In this document: one piece after another, positions 1 through 11,537 of the stretch
Layout of the letters: each line of letters opens with the position of its first letter
How positions within the stretch are numbered: the first letter of the stretch is position 1
Assembly: GCA_020543525.1 (NCBI GenBank)
Contig: JAHYIO010000023.1
Span: 806,001-870,000, forward strand
DNA from: Coriolopsis trogii
Taxonomy: Eukaryota > Basidiomycota > Agaricomycetes > Polyporales > Polyporaceae
Direction of reading: 5' to 3'
Length of the DNA stretch: 64,000 bases
Position numbers and translations under genes: made by a program
Notes under the pieces: generated by a model
Told to the model about the DNA's origin: nothing
What the model saw: the letters and a program-made list of their open reading frames with translations, nothing else
The model's database searches: none

Positions 1-2128
1 GGACTCCTCCGACGTGCTATCGACGCCGCTCTCGATCATGGCATCGACTCGACAACGTTGGTCGACCAGGTTGCTGGTGTCATCGCTGCGAACCATAGCC
101 CGTCGTCGGTCTCGGCTGTTCGGGTTGCCGATCTGTTGCTGTCGAACGTCGAGATTATGGAAGCGCGCCAAGTGCCGACGGAGGCGTTCGAGTTCGCAAA
201 CGACGTCCTCAACGGGGCGTATCCCCCAGCCCCGAGGCACAAGGTGATGTGCGTGTGGCTTATTCGCTCGCTCACCAGGGTGATCGATGGGTGCCCGCAT
301 GAGCTTTGCCGGGCGATGCTAGAGCTGCTGGTGGATGGCCTCCAGACCTGGATGGTGGACGAGTTCGAGGTCTTCACTGAGAACGACTACTCGAATGAGG
401 TTAGTGTATCCCTCAGTTCCTCGCCATGTATGATCACTTGCTCACGCGCCTCACAGATCCTTCCCCTGTATCAGACAGTCCTCATCACCATTCAGTCGCT
501 CTCCCTTAGCACCCAGACGCTAGAGACATTTGGCCCGATCTTGGCGGCACCGTTTTGTGGGAGAAGGGATAAGCACACGGGAGCTGTGGATGCATTCGTG
601 GAGTTCTGGGAGGCGACTTACGCTCAAGTCCCAGAGCCGCCTTGCGGATATCCTGAATCGGTCGTCCAGTGCCTTGATGCTGTCGCCCAGGCGCGCCTCG
701 AGGAGCAGGAGGACGAAGCGAAGGTGGAGAACATGATGGCTGTCGATTCGGACGGCACGGAAAGTCCAAAGAGCGTGTGCAATGTCCCGGCCAAGGACGT
801 GCTCGCGAGCGACGACGACGAGTCGAGCTGCGAGAGCGAGGATGAAGGTTCTGTCGTTATCCCCTCACCTGGCACCCTTGCCCGCACCTCGGCTTTCGCG
901 ATATGCGATGCGCCAGTCACGTTTGTTCCTTCCACACCCAAGACAAGTCCCCGCAATCGTTCAAGCCCTGTCCGTCCGCAAAAGTCAGCCGTCAAGGATT
1001 ATGGGACAGCACTTTTCGACGCTTCGTCTCCATCTGGATCGTCGACGATGGGATCTTCTCCTCTGCGCGCCCCTACGACTCCGAAGCGCTCACCAACCAA
1101 GCAATCGAACGGGGACAAAGAGAACGCTTCTCCGCTCCCTCATCTATCTTCTGTCACTGAACGCTTGGCCATGCGGTCTCCGCTCCTTCTTGAATCGATC
1201 CTCGGAAAACGTTCACGCAGTGACGACGCTGAGGACCTGGCGATGTCGGATGAGAAGATTGCTAAGAAGGGTCGCCTCGCTGCCTCGCCTCTTCTGGACT
1301 TTGACGCGGCCATGCACGATAGTACCAACGTGCTGAAGCAATGGCCCTTGCATGCCGCCGCTTCTACCGACATCTTTGAACGTACTGGTAAAGAGACGCA
1401 GCAAGATGCCCGGGGAAGCCCGACGCCGTCGGCGCGTAAGCGTAAGGGTGTCTTCCTCGATGCTGTTGAAGTCCCTCCCGTGGATGAAGTCTTCGCGCGT
1501 CGTCGGGCGAGCCTCCAAGAAGGCTTGTCGACAGTATCTTGCTCCGAGCCAATCGGGTCCCAGCCGCCACTGAGGCGTACGCGCTCTGCTACCAAACTGA
1601 TGGGACAAGAGGCCGACTTCGAGAAGCTGAGCTACTCTCCGAAGAAGAGGCGGACACATCGTGTGCGGCAGCTGCGAGACGAGGTGGCGGAGATGTCTTC
1701 CTCTCCGCTCCGAGCGATCCGCGACGCGCCAGTATTTGGTAGCGGTAAGTTCACATTCAATTGCATTACGAAGGTCATAGCGCTTACCAGCATACCTCAC
1801 AGATGATTCCATCATTACCGCCACTCCCGCTCACCTCCGCGACTTGCCACCGTCAGACGATGAGCCCCATATGGGACAAGTGACCCCCCACCGCCTGGTT
1901 TCGCCCTCGCTTCGCCGGGTGAAAGGACTCGAATTCGACTCGGACCCTCCGAGCGACGACTCGGTGATGTCCAACAGCCCGTCGAGCGAGCGTGTGATAC
2001 GCAAGATCGCGAAGATGGGCTACGAGCGGCACGGGTCGAACAGGTTGCCATCGCTGGGCCTTGTGCGTTCACGCTCGATGAGCGTCTTGCCATCGAGTTC
2101 CAGCTCTGCACATGGGAGTGATGTATGA
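1..2128 (+). CDS. Rif1-like telomere/replication-timing protein, 5' truncated by the window edge
   Basis: The frame is open from the first bases, so the N-terminus lies outside the window. Visible introns are 400..456 (57 nt, in frame and stop-free) and 1745..1802; the last exon ends in TGA at 2128. The start of the visible protein is helical and repeat-like and ends in the segment FVEFWEATYAQVPEPP, which resembles the end of the Rif1 N-terminal HEAT-like domain. After that it is acidic and Ser/Pro-rich with basic patches (SPKKRRTHRVR, KRSRSDD) and many SP/TP sites, as expected of a nuclear CDK-phosphorylated protein. PVTFVPST and ESILGKR could be degenerate RVxF and SILK docking sites for PP1, the Rif1 partner phosphatase. 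The assignment rests on overall layout and a short motif. A different HEAT-repeat nuclear protein is possible. Confidence 0.5.
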
Positions 2129-3006
2129 TGCGCAGCGCAGCGCGCGCAGCATGTCCGCGCGTTCTTCTTCGATTGGGTTTGCGCCCCGATTTTGCTTGGA
2201 AGCCTCTTGGAAGCTCTCGGTTATGGTTTTATCTCCACTGTGTGATGAAGGGACCATACTGCATCTATCTCCATACATCCTCACATCCATACCTACTCAC
2301 ATCCTCGGGACCATGTCTCACGCAACCAGTCGTCGCTGTTCATAGTTTTGTAGTCGTCAGCACATTCGATCGAGCAACTAGGTACATTGTAGATTTAGCA
2401 CAAGTTTTGGAACGTACCGTTCGATTGCTAGTAATGTAGTACAACCATATACACCTGCTTTCCGAGTCGAATTGTCGGTTCGCCGCCTCGATATTTTCAA
2501 GTACGTCAAACATATGACAGGTTCGACTGGATGCGACGCGATCTCGTGTTTCATGTTGGGTGGCGACCGGGTGAGAGGGCGGCTATAGAGACGCTTCCAA
2601 AAGTGGTAAACGCGCCCTCTTAAACACTCACCATTGCACAGCCACAATATATGCGGGCTGAAGATCAAACTGTTGCTCCACTTGAAAGATGTCTTCTGAG
2701 TCTTCTCCCAACTCCACGACCCCGGATTTCACGCTGAAGGGGGGAGAACGACTGTGAGTGACCAGGTCATCAAGTTGTATGTATATAGGTCATTCACATG
2801 TCCTCTCATAGATTTCCGACGCGTAGTGCGAGAATGCTCACCCGATAGCAAGCGGCGTCGTCATATGTGCTATCGCATGTAAAGAACAGGATCCCGTCTG
2901 CTGGGCTTATGAATTACGTGCGGGCCGCCGCGGCTGGTCCATCGTAACAGCGCTAGAAGCGTAGAAGAATGGTGCACAATCCTACTGCCGAGGAAGGGCA
3001 ACGAAG
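2129..3006. other. Intergenic region, no gene seen
   Basis: About 0.9 kb between the Rif1-like stop and the TATA box of the next gene. Open frames here are short and show no motif or splice structure. It presumably holds the 3' UTR of the first gene and the promoter of the second. Confidence 0.6.
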
Positions 3007-3013
3007 TATAAAA
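3007..3013 (+). promoter_or_regulatory. TATA box of the secreted Kre9/KNH-like gene
   Basis: TATAAAA lies 170 bp upstream of the ATG at 3177. It is followed by a C/T-rich tract (about 3060-3150), a common transcription-start context in highly expressed fungal genes. Confidence 0.55.
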
Positions 3014-3176
3014 TCGGACCCAAGTGGGGATTGGCGACCTCTCCATCGTACCCCGTGTCTGTTCTCTTTCACGTCCCCTCTCCCGTCCCCACGTCCATCT
3101 TGTCTGTTGCCTCCCGTCGCTGTCACTCTTTTGTCACGAAACCTATACCTCTATACCAACACCGACAGCAGACAAG

Positions 3177-3801
3177 ATGTTCGCCTCCACCAAGCTCGTT
3201 GCCGCCTTCGCTGCCGTTGCTGCCACCTTGTCCGCGGTGTGCGCGGCTCCTGCCGTCTTCGACCCGTCGAAGTCGAAGGAGGACATCGTGTTCCGCCCAG
3301 ATATCACTGCGCCCGCTGCGGACGCAACCTGGGTCGTCGGCTCCGTCCAGACCATCACCTGGGACACGTCGTCGATCCCCGAGGAGGCCAAGAACCAGAC
3401 GGGCTTGATCCTCTTGGGCCACATTGAGGAAGGCTCGTACAACGAGAACCTCGACATCGGTACGTGTCCTGTTCCATCTTCGTCTGGGGTTGTTGGGATG
3501 GATGTGTGTTGACGAAATGGTCTGGATTGTTGCAGGCCACCCTCTTGCGACGAACTTCCCCATCACCGCGGGTGCTATCAATGTGACCGTGCCCGACGTA
3601 GAGGAGCGCAAGGACTACGTTGTCGTCCGTGAGTGTCAATCCATCATGTCTTCGTCCTGTGCCCTCGGAAAGCGGACCGCTCACTGTTCTATCACGTCCC
3701 CTACTTTAGTCTTCGGCGATTCTGGCAATACTTCGCCCAAGTTCACCATCACCAATACTGAGGCTGAGACGTCTTCCATCTTTGGAGTACTATCAGCTTG
3801 A
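3177..3801 (+). CDS. Small secreted protein with Kre9/KNH-type Ig-like domain
   Basis: Three exons, 3177..3459, 3536..3628 and 3710..3801, give 155 residues. The first 22-24 residues are a clear signal peptide (MFASTKLVAAFAAVAATLSA, then VCAAP). The mature part starts near residue 30 with a pattern typical of the fungal Ser/Thr-rich membrane-anchored, Kre9/KNH1 N-terminal domain (PF10342): PxxxATWVVGSVQTITWDTS, then LGHI..G, then FxxTNTE at the end. There is no long Ser/Thr stalk and no C-terminal hydrophobic tail, so this single-domain form should be soluble in the wall or secreted rather than GPI-anchored. Kre9 relatives act in beta-1,6-glucan and cell-wall assembly, but a role for this short form is inference. 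A TATA box upstream suggests strong regulated expression. Confidence 0.8.
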
Positions 3802-4246
3802 GCGCATCTCCGTGACGTGGTTTTGTGGACCTTTTGGACTGTTTGCAGACACTATTAGGGTCGCTTCCGATACGGACTATAGCTAGTACCGATATACTAC
3901 GTTCTTTCCACATCTCTCCTGGCCACGTCATACCCTCTCGTCTTGAAGCGTGATGCTCTATTATGGCGAATGGGCCAGTCAAAGATCGACGCCAGTTCTA
4001 AGCATCCCGTAATTTGACGTGTGATGTGCGCATAGAGAGCAAGGAGAGCATTAGGATAGCATTGACGCGAAGACGAGGAACACTTGACATATGAAGCAAG
4101 CAGGGTGTCGAAAGCTGCTGAGTTGAACAGAAACCAACGAATGTATATATGCCCAAGGCAGCAACAGGAGCTTGCCGCGCAGTCGGAGAGTACCTTCACG
4201 AGCACCCATGCCTTCAACCCATAGGTGTTGAAGGTCACTAAGCTGA
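3802..4246. other. Intergenic region between convergent genes
   Basis: About 0.45 kb between the stop at 3801 and the stop of the minus-strand membrane-protein gene. Nothing beyond the two 3' UTRs is evident. Confidence 0.6.
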
Positions 4247-5289
4247 CTAGCGCAGGGCGTGGTGGGGCGAGCCAGAACGGACGCGCGAGAGCTCAAACCC
4301 GCCACCAGGAGTCGGCGAGGCATAGAAAAACGGCCGGGCGAAGACGCGAGACGTGCGCCTACCTCGGGGAGACATCACTGCTTGTCGTGAGCCCAAAGGT
4401 GACGGAGGCTGGAGCGGGGCATCCTCGTTCGGCTCGCGTGCCCTCCTGCTGCTACGCTGAGGGATCTGCAAGTACTCCGTGTCTGATGGGCTAGGGGAGG
4501 CGGGGAAGTAGAAGCTCACGTCCGTCGCCAGGTGAGCGACGCTGACGGACTTTGTGAGGCTCGACAGGAACGTTGGGATAGGGTGCGTGCCTAGACTAGT
4601 GATCGCGAGCGAGAGGTCGAGCGGGAGAGAAATAGCGTCGTCGTCCATGTCGGTCTGCGCAAGATGAAGCTTGCGAACCGAGTCTTGGCTGTAGATGCTG
4701 AGCAAGCTGTCGGTCGCTGGAACCTCGTGGTCATCGACGGGTGGTGGTACGATGACAATATCTGGGACATTAACTGGTATTGAGCAGGGCGTCGGTGTAG
4801 CGAGATCTGTTGCATGAGTACGTATGCAGCTTCTCTCCTCGTGGATGACTGGAAGGTGACCCTGAATGCAGTCGGAACCACGTAGAAAGAATTGGGAGCC
4901 GGGGGGCGCTCTCATGTCATCGGTCAGATCTGGGAGGCAGGCAGTGGCCTGCATGACTTCAGTCTGCTGAGTATTCTGATCAGAGCTGTTCATCAGAGTA
5001 TACGGAAGACGGAAAGTATGCTCACCTCGGGCTTGCCGGCGTAGGACAGCGTGAATTGAGTGACCATCGCGTAAAGGACAGAGTCCCGAGCATATGGAGA
5101 TGTGACTGCAGCAGGTGCTTTTGACTCCGATTTTGCTTCGTTGCCGACGCCAGCTTCGCGGTCAGACTTAGTGTGGGCCCGCTTGTGCATTCGGTTGATG
5201 AGTATCATCGATATCCCCGCAGAGAGCGCTAGTATTCCAACGAGGACAGCGCCTCCAACAACAGGGAGGGTCACCGGTATCGGGGCCAT
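4247..5289 (-). CDS. Single-pass membrane protein of unknown function
   Basis: Two exons, 5289..5026 and 4975..4247 (minus strand), joined across a 50-nt GTGAGC...CAG intron with a CTGAT branch site, give 330 residues. The ATG at 5289 is the first ATG in frame; the open frame further upstream lacks one. A hydrophobic helix fills residues about 7-31 (PVVGGAVLVGILALSAGISM) and is followed by a basic stop-transfer stretch (NRMHKRAHTK), so a very short N-terminus would be outside or luminal and about 300 residues cytoplasmic. The cytoplasmic part is polar and probably disordered, with a basic C-terminus (RGRRTSR, SPHHALR). This layout is common among basidiomycete orphan membrane proteins. I recognise no domain. 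Confidence 0.65.
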
Positions 5290-6122
5290 GTTGTTCTTGA
5301 ATTGACAGCAATGTGGGACGCGACGGCAAAGCGATGTGAGAGCAAACAAAACTGAGGAAGCGGGACGAAGAACGAGGAATGGTGATCACCCTAGAGCAAT
5401 ATATTGACGCGTTCCGTCAGTGTAGTCAGCCTCTTGTCAGCCCGTGCTAGCGCTACTAAAGACCGATTGACCTATATGTAGTACTGCCAGCCTCAGAGCT
5501 TGGCATAAGTAATAGAGGCGTGTGTTATCTTACAAATGAGCGCGTCCTTCCGCAGATTTCGTGAATACCCACATCGTTTTGGGCTAGTACTACCAGCGTA
5601 AACCTGAATCGCAATCCGGGCCTGTTTCAATGTCTGCTGTGACGGGCCGAGTTCCAGCCAAATCTGATGACATCTGAGTGAATTACAAGCACAGTAAGAG
5701 ACGAGACTAGTGAGTGGCCCAATGTCGTGTACTGACGAAGTTGGACGAAAAGGTTGTGACGGGCGCCTGATCAGTGGACTTACTCGCAGGTCACGTGTAA
5801 CGGCGGCTATCGCATTTTTCCCTGAATGAGGTCCAGGACAGCCTCCGCATATCGACTATGTACTTGCTCGAGCAATCGAACGGGATATCGCATCTTGCTA
5901 TATTCGTGACTAGTGTTGTCAACTTCTCCGGGGTGTCGGTAATCTTGTACTGACCGAGTAAGCCCAACACCGCAAACGTATAATCATCGACAGCGAGCAA
6001 ACGCTCGGAGACGTCGTCAACCATATTCATGCGTGATGGCCATCGCAGGCTCGTCCAATCTTTCCTCCACTCCATCCACGTTGCTCTCTACTCTCTCAAC
6101 TTCCTCCTACAGGTAAGTTGCT
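5290..6122. other. Intergenic region with one unassigned minus-strand frame
   Basis: About 0.8 kb between the membrane-protein gene and the DUF6535 relic. A 94-codon ATG-initiated frame lies on the minus strand at 5791..6075. It has no signal peptide, recognisable motif or clear splice partner, so it is recorded here rather than called a gene. Confidence 0.4.
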
Positions 6123-6129
6123 ATATAAG
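6123..6129 (+). promoter_or_regulatory. TATA-like box of the DUF6535 relic
   Basis: TATATAA lies 51 bp before the ATG at 6174, which is rather close for a TATA box. It suggests the promoter of this gene has not yet decayed. Confidence 0.35.
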
Positions 6130-6173
6130 GTAGTACAGGAGAATGAAAATTGACCATATCGTCAGTGTCTACC

Positions 6174-8341
6174 ATGTCTTTTGCATTGCACTCCGATGTG
6201 GAGTCGATTGATGTATCGGAAGGGGATAGTGCAAGTCAGGCCACTTCGCCGCCGGTGGTGAGTGACCTTATATTTGCTACAGTCTACAGTGGTGTAACCG
6301 TACGTCGATATTGATCAAGGACGAACGTTTGCCTTGGAGGTTGCCAACGCCTCTAGTGAGTACTGGTCCTAGCTTCAAATTCTAGCACATATTAGCCGTT
6401 GCTAACTATACCCTCAGGACCACTACATCACGAGAAGGGAACATATCGTGGAGGACACCAAAAAAGAAGCATGGACGAAAATGGCAGGACCCGTGAAATA
6501 GTACAGCGACGAGCCTTTCCAGAGATGGAACAGCGAGATCGACACGCTCCTTGTCTACGTGCATGAAAACTCTTCATGACTATGACCTCTGGTACTCACC
6601 CACCCACAGGCAGGTCTCTTCTCTGCGATCGTGACAGCGTTCACGGTCGAATCTTACCTATACCTAATGCCGACATAGCCAGATCCGGTCTTGGCAACGC
6701 TGCAACAGATATCCACACAGCTGAATGGCTTTGCCGTGAGCGAAGGAGTATTGAACACAACGAACGGCGGCGGCGCAACATCCTCGCCCTCACCTCTATC
6801 GACAGCTCGACCCACACCGAAATGGGCTATTTGGCTCAACGTCGTCTGGTCCTCCAGCCTGATCTGCAACCTCTCCGCCGCCTCTGTAGGAATCCTTGTC
6901 AGGCAATGGTTTCACGAGTACAACTCCGGACTATCCGGAGTTTTCCGCGAGACTGCACGTCTTTGCCAATACCGGTTAAACAACCTCGTCTTGTGGGGGG
7001 TCGGAACGATCCATGGCGATGCTCCCAGTCCTGCTTCAAATTGCTCTGGCACTCTTCCTTGCCGCCCTCCTCGTCCTCGTATGGACGCTGAACGAGACAG
7101 TGGCCATCGTTGCTTCAACCCTCATCTGTCTCCTTTCCATCTTCACGATCGCGACAACTATCCTCCCATCTGTCACCCATGGCTGTTGCTATCTTTCGCC
7201 CGTAGCGTTTGCGGTTTTCCACGTTGTTCGCCTCATCCAAGTAGGCATCGCCCCTCTGCTCAGACGCCTATCCGGGCACTTCGCAGCTTTGGCAAGCACG
7301 CGGCGCACCCTTCCACCTGTGATCAAGGCGCTATGCCGGCGATGGTCCATGTCGTGCCGCCGTGCAATTGCCTACTCGGGGCTCTCCATTCATGCGCGGG
7401 AGCGCACGTTGCTTGCAGCGATGCCACGAGTACTGGATTCGTCCACACTCGCGATGGCTTACACAACGACGATGGACGTCTCCCTTCTTTGCGAGACCGT
7501 CCCTTGCCTCTTCGAGCTGAGGCCTCGTGAGGCAATCAGGTTCTTTGTGAAGGTCGACACGGAGAACGCCCGGCACCGGGGGAACAACACGTTCTCCCAT
7601 TGGATCTTGAGAACGCCGATAGACTTTGGAAGCTATCTGGTGTACGCGCTGCTGCTCGTGGACGACGAAGACGTCAAGCGGTGCAACCGCCATTTCGGCA
7701 GTCTCAAGCAGCATCTCTCTTCGTGGTCGCGCGTTCGTTCAGACCACACGCGCTCCAATCTGGCCTTGATGGACTTTGCTGCTGCGCTGAGTCGCAGGAA
7801 TCCAATTCCGGACTGGTGGACTCAGGGCGAGTTCCAGTCCGTTATACTCTCCGCCGTGTGCGCGCATCTGCACAATATGAGGCGTGATCGGATATTGCTG
7901 AGCGTGCAGGCACGTCAATGGCGTGAGTCGTGTCTCATTATTCGCCACTTGCCACTGACGCACCATCCACTCGTAGTCGTGGTCGCCATGTACGGAATTC
8001 TGTCCCACATCCAGCAACTCTATACCTCGTCTGCGACGGAAACAAACGACTACATTCTCGCGATGGACATACTTCTCCACTTGTGCCTCCCCAACCAATG
8101 GCCGCAAGAGGAGGGTGTCGCGGCAACCGGAGAAGCTCAGGTTGAGGAACAGGAGACCATACGCAGCGTGAACGACTACACCCAGCGCGCCTTTGGCGCT
8201 ATCGAGGGTTTCCTAGACTCCGCCACGCACTGGTCAGTGGCTCCATGGGAGCGTCTCTCGATAGATCATCTCCTCGATACCCTCCGGGAACATGGAACGT
8301 ACTGCGGTGTTTTCTCTGAGACTGGTTGGGTCGCGTTCTAG
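6174..8341 (+). pseudogene. DUF6535-family membrane protein, broken by two nonsense codons and a frameshift
   Basis: The recoverable pieces follow the basidiomycete DUF6535 order. A start (MSFALHSDVESIDVSEG) is followed by an exon with W...M..V and RWNSEIDTLLVY. Next come a membrane stretch (AGLFSAIVTAFTVESY), a second helix with VRQWFHEYNSGLSG, RLNN, a third helical stretch (LPVLLQIALALFLAALLVLV) and a long helical C-terminus ending at 8341. Breaks: an in-frame TAG directly before YSDEP (about 6499), a TAG just after LYLMPT (about 6678), and a one-base frameshift near 7010 between VGTI and AMLPVLLQ. No intron with usable splice sites removes either stop. The 440 codons after the shift remain open. 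DUF6535 proteins have no established function, and Agaricomycete genomes hold many copies. A sequencing error could explain one break but hardly all three. Confidence 0.75.
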
Positions 8342-9081
8342 AAGTCTGTGACAAGGTGCTGTGGGTGGCACATATCGCGAAGCACAACAAGGTCTGGATA
8401 GAGCAGCTTCGAGACAGGCAGCGCGTCTTGTCCGGGCCCGTACTGTCATCCTGTCCAAGCCGCAGTGCGTTGATTCAGGCCTGAACATTCATTGGACTTA
8501 GACAGAGTCAGACGCCTTGTAGCGACATGAGATAGTGGTGGCGGGCAGGCTCGAGCGTGTTAGACATTTCTCGCACGTCTACACAACTCAGGTAGAATCT
8601 TTTCTAATTCCCATGGTGGTGGAGGTCCCCCTACTCAATATTCAATGTCAGATAGGCTCTGTTCGCGCGAGCTCCCAGATCACCAAACCTGTAATCCTAA
8701 AGATGTACTTCCGGTCGTCTTTGGCATCAAAATTACACGGGTGTGACACCAGGCAGGTGCGTCGGAGCCTGAGCCGCCACATTCCAAAGCAAATATGAAT
8801 TGGCATGGTAGTAACTGAACTCCCAGATTGAGAAACATCGAAATTGATTAATTCCAGTCTCTCCCCTGACTTTGATTTTCTCGTCATCAAGGAGAGGCTG
8901 TTTCCAATTGAATTGAGTTCCCGTCGAGCATGGGGAAGCTCAGTAGTTGGTGGGTGTATAGCTAGAAGTCAAGTAAACTGACTGGCAGAATCTAATTATA
9001 GACATCGCGCCGGGCTATGACCTCACGCGTCAAACCCCCACTCACTGTCGGCGTTGCGCGCGCATACCCATGCTCTCCAGC
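8342..9081. other. Intergenic region and upstream promoter area
   Basis: About 0.74 kb without a supported gene. Short frames on both strands lack start context and motifs. The right end leads into the TATA box of the Cys-rich gene. Confidence 0.55.
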
Positions 9082-9089
9082 TATATAAA
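9082..9089 (+). promoter_or_regulatory. TATA box of the Cys-rich small protein gene
   Basis: TATATAAA lies 93 bp before the ATG at 9175. A C-rich leader (CCCCTCC, CTCCTCCTTCC) sits between them, a strong core promoter layout for fungi. Confidence 0.6.
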
Positions 9090-9174
9090 GCCCTTGCATT
9101 CCCCCCTCCGACCGTAATCCCCTCCCACTCCTATCCGCACCTCCTCCTTCCTTGAACCGTACCTGACCATCAGA

Positions 9175-9729
9175 ATGGACGCCCCGAAGCCCGCGATGAC
9201 CACCTCGTCTCAGCCTCAGGCCGTACAGATGAGTGCGTCTTCGTTCTGCTCACTCACTCTCAAGATGCCCTCGAGCTCACTGTCTCGCAGGTGCCATGAA
9301 CCCTCCCGCACGCGACAGCAACCAGTCGCAGGAGTGCCAGCGCAACCGCGGACTCGCTGACCGCCTGCGCGGTGGAGGAGCAGGAAAAGTGCGTGTTGCC
9401 CGCTACGCTCGTACCCCCGGGTGCATTCTCACACTCCCTCGTTAGGACTGCTTCTTGGGCTTGATCGAGTGTTTCCTTTGCTTCGGTACGTCCTTCCCTT
9501 GCTACGCACGACCGCGCCTGCTGACCATCGTATTCTTTTGACCACAGAATGCTGCAAAGTGAGTATACGGGGGAGTCCATGGGCGGATGTCGTACTCACA
9601 AATGTGTGTCTATGCAGGACTGCTGCGAATGTTGCGCCGATATCATCTGTGAGTTGGATGCTGCTCCTCCCTTGTCTAAAACGCTGACGTCGTATCATCC
9701 CAGGCTGCCCGTGCGAGATGTGCTGCTAA
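9175..9729 (+). CDS. Small cysteine-rich protein with CC-repeat tail, six tiny exons
   Basis: Six exons, 9175..9232, 9291..9388, 9446..9485, 9548..9558, 9618..9648 and 9704..9729, give 87 residues. Every junction has GT/AG and the phases join. Exon 4 is only 11 nt. The N-terminal half is polar (MNPPARDSNQSQECQRNRG, then LADRLRGGGAGK). The C-terminal 35 residues are hydrophobic and cysteine-dense: DCFLGLIECFLCF, then CCKDCCECC, ADII and CCPCEMCC. The tail resembles Cys-rich membrane-tail proteins (CYSTM-like) that associate with membranes by palmitoylated or helical Cys clusters and are often stress-induced; that parallel is by analogy. The upstream TATA box fits inducible or high expression. 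Confidence 0.75.
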
Positions 9730-11067
9730 GCGCGGGGAGCCGACCTCGCTGCAAACACACCATCTCGAGACCCATACCTTGCGGACCCTTGTCGGTCGAG
9801 AAGCATCCCATGATTTGGTTTGTGTTGTAAAGTGGAACCTAGACGGTGGCCCGTTGGAGCACATAGCGTATATTTGTTCACTGTATTTCTGTTCTTGAAT
9901 GCTGCTCGGTGGATACTATCAGTAACACGGGATTACACGTTTCGATGAGGACGCACTGGTGACCTGACAGCGCAGTCTATTCCTTGCACATAAGTATGCC
10001 GGTGCCTGGCATGACCTCATCCCACTGCCGATGGCCCAACGAGGTTAACGCTTCTTAAAATAGCTCGAATCTGCGACGATACCAAAGCGGCGTTCACTTC
10101 CGGCGCTGGCACGGATAAGATATAAGTGAATAGAACTGGCCAGACTGCACTATGCGACCCGTGTCCCATGATGCAGGTCGCACAGCCATGTCCGAGAATT
10201 CGGGGGAGACATTCTTGCCAATACGGCCGACATCTTGACACTCTCATACTCTGGCGAAGCCTCGTGTATCACCGATGTTATAGGACTTCGGCATGAGCAG
10301 AAGGACGGGAAGGAAAACTGGAGCATGGATTGAGTGTGGCATCTGACGCGATGAAGCGGCAACTCGGCGTGCGCTCCGTGAACCCGCCGTATGCATGTTG
10401 TCGCGAGGTGTGGGATGATGACTGGAGGAGCGTCATCTCGGAGATAGATGCCAAGCGGAAAGGAGAGACAGATAGACGTATGTGGTGAGCGAGTGGAGTT
10501 TGATACCAGCGGAGATGGGGACGCACCAAAATGCAAAGCGACTATGCGCAGGGCATACAGCGGCGCCAACGTTGGTGCTACAGCAGCCACACGCCGAGTC
10601 TACGGTCACTGATGTTCGACGCAGGCTGAACAGATACGGAGTGAGTGATCTGGTCGGGACAGTGTAGACACAGTACTGTACACGCCTCAGCAACAGTTAC
10701 CTCCTGACCTGTAAGACGACGAGAGTTCCGTAATTGGTTCATGACAATACGCAACCCGGGCAGGGCACCTGGCGGGATTTATCATGACCATCCAGTAAAG
10801 GATACAACATGCGCAGTGTATTAAGTTCACCTACGAGACGCGAGGAAGTTTCTATCGGCAGGGTTCTCGATTCAATTCGGGTTGATCGCAATAAGGTGGT
10901 CACGGTAGAGAGCAAGAGACAACGTGTCCACTCCGCCGAGTCGTTCAGCGCTCGGATTCTTGAGCACATCTGAGAAATCTGCGTTTGCTCCTGCAGCTAC
11001 AGTACACATACACGGAAGTGATATCAAGTACAGAACCACAAGAACAGAGTCGAGGTTCCAAACAAAG
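9730..11067. other. Intergenic region, no supported gene
   Basis: About 1.3 kb. Several 60-150 codon frames overlap on both strands (for example 10150..10590 minus), but none has a family motif, signal peptide or consistent splice sites. Confidence 0.5.
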
Positions 11068-11537
11068 TCAGTTATCTTCAAGGTCAATGATCCTGCCGTC
11101 CTTCCCTAGGCCTCCATAGTCGAGCCTTATGCGCGCCTCCCTGCACAAGATCTCGACGTTGTTCCACTCCCTCCATTCTGTCTCGTCCTCATAGTGCATT
11201 CCAACCATGCGAGCGTGGCTGGAGTCGATGAGAACCGGGCGCAGGTTATCTCTATGCACAATAGCCGCACTCAATGAGTGACTATCCGTAACGATTTGGA
11301 TACAACTTTTGCTAGATGGCGGGCCGTGAAAAGTGTGACAGCCCCACCGTGAGACGGGCGTGATGTCTTCCGTAACGCTCAAGCGCACACGTTTAGATAC
11401 TAACATTCTAGATCTAGAGCCACGTCCGACAGGCCTCATTGCCTCAGCGGATCATGCGCTTTCTCCCATAACGAGTAGGTACGGGATGTGGGGAGTGGAG
11501 CAAGACGATCTAAGCGAGGTTTAGAAACCGTTTAGAA

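Noticed and set aside
624..995. Minus-strand frame opposite the Rif1-like gene
   Set aside because: Ser/Ala-rich composition is what the complement of the acidic coding strand gives; no independent support.
5791..6075. 94-codon minus frame as a gene
   Set aside because: It has an ATG and stays open, but without family match or splicing logic it cannot be told from chance.
7010..7013. Intron explaining the frame change in the DUF6535 gene
   Set aside because: Family residues continue on both sides of a one-base shift with no room for an intron and no splice sites.
10150..10590. 146-codon minus frame
   Set aside because: No start context, motif or intron pattern; overlapping frames of similar size exist on both strands.
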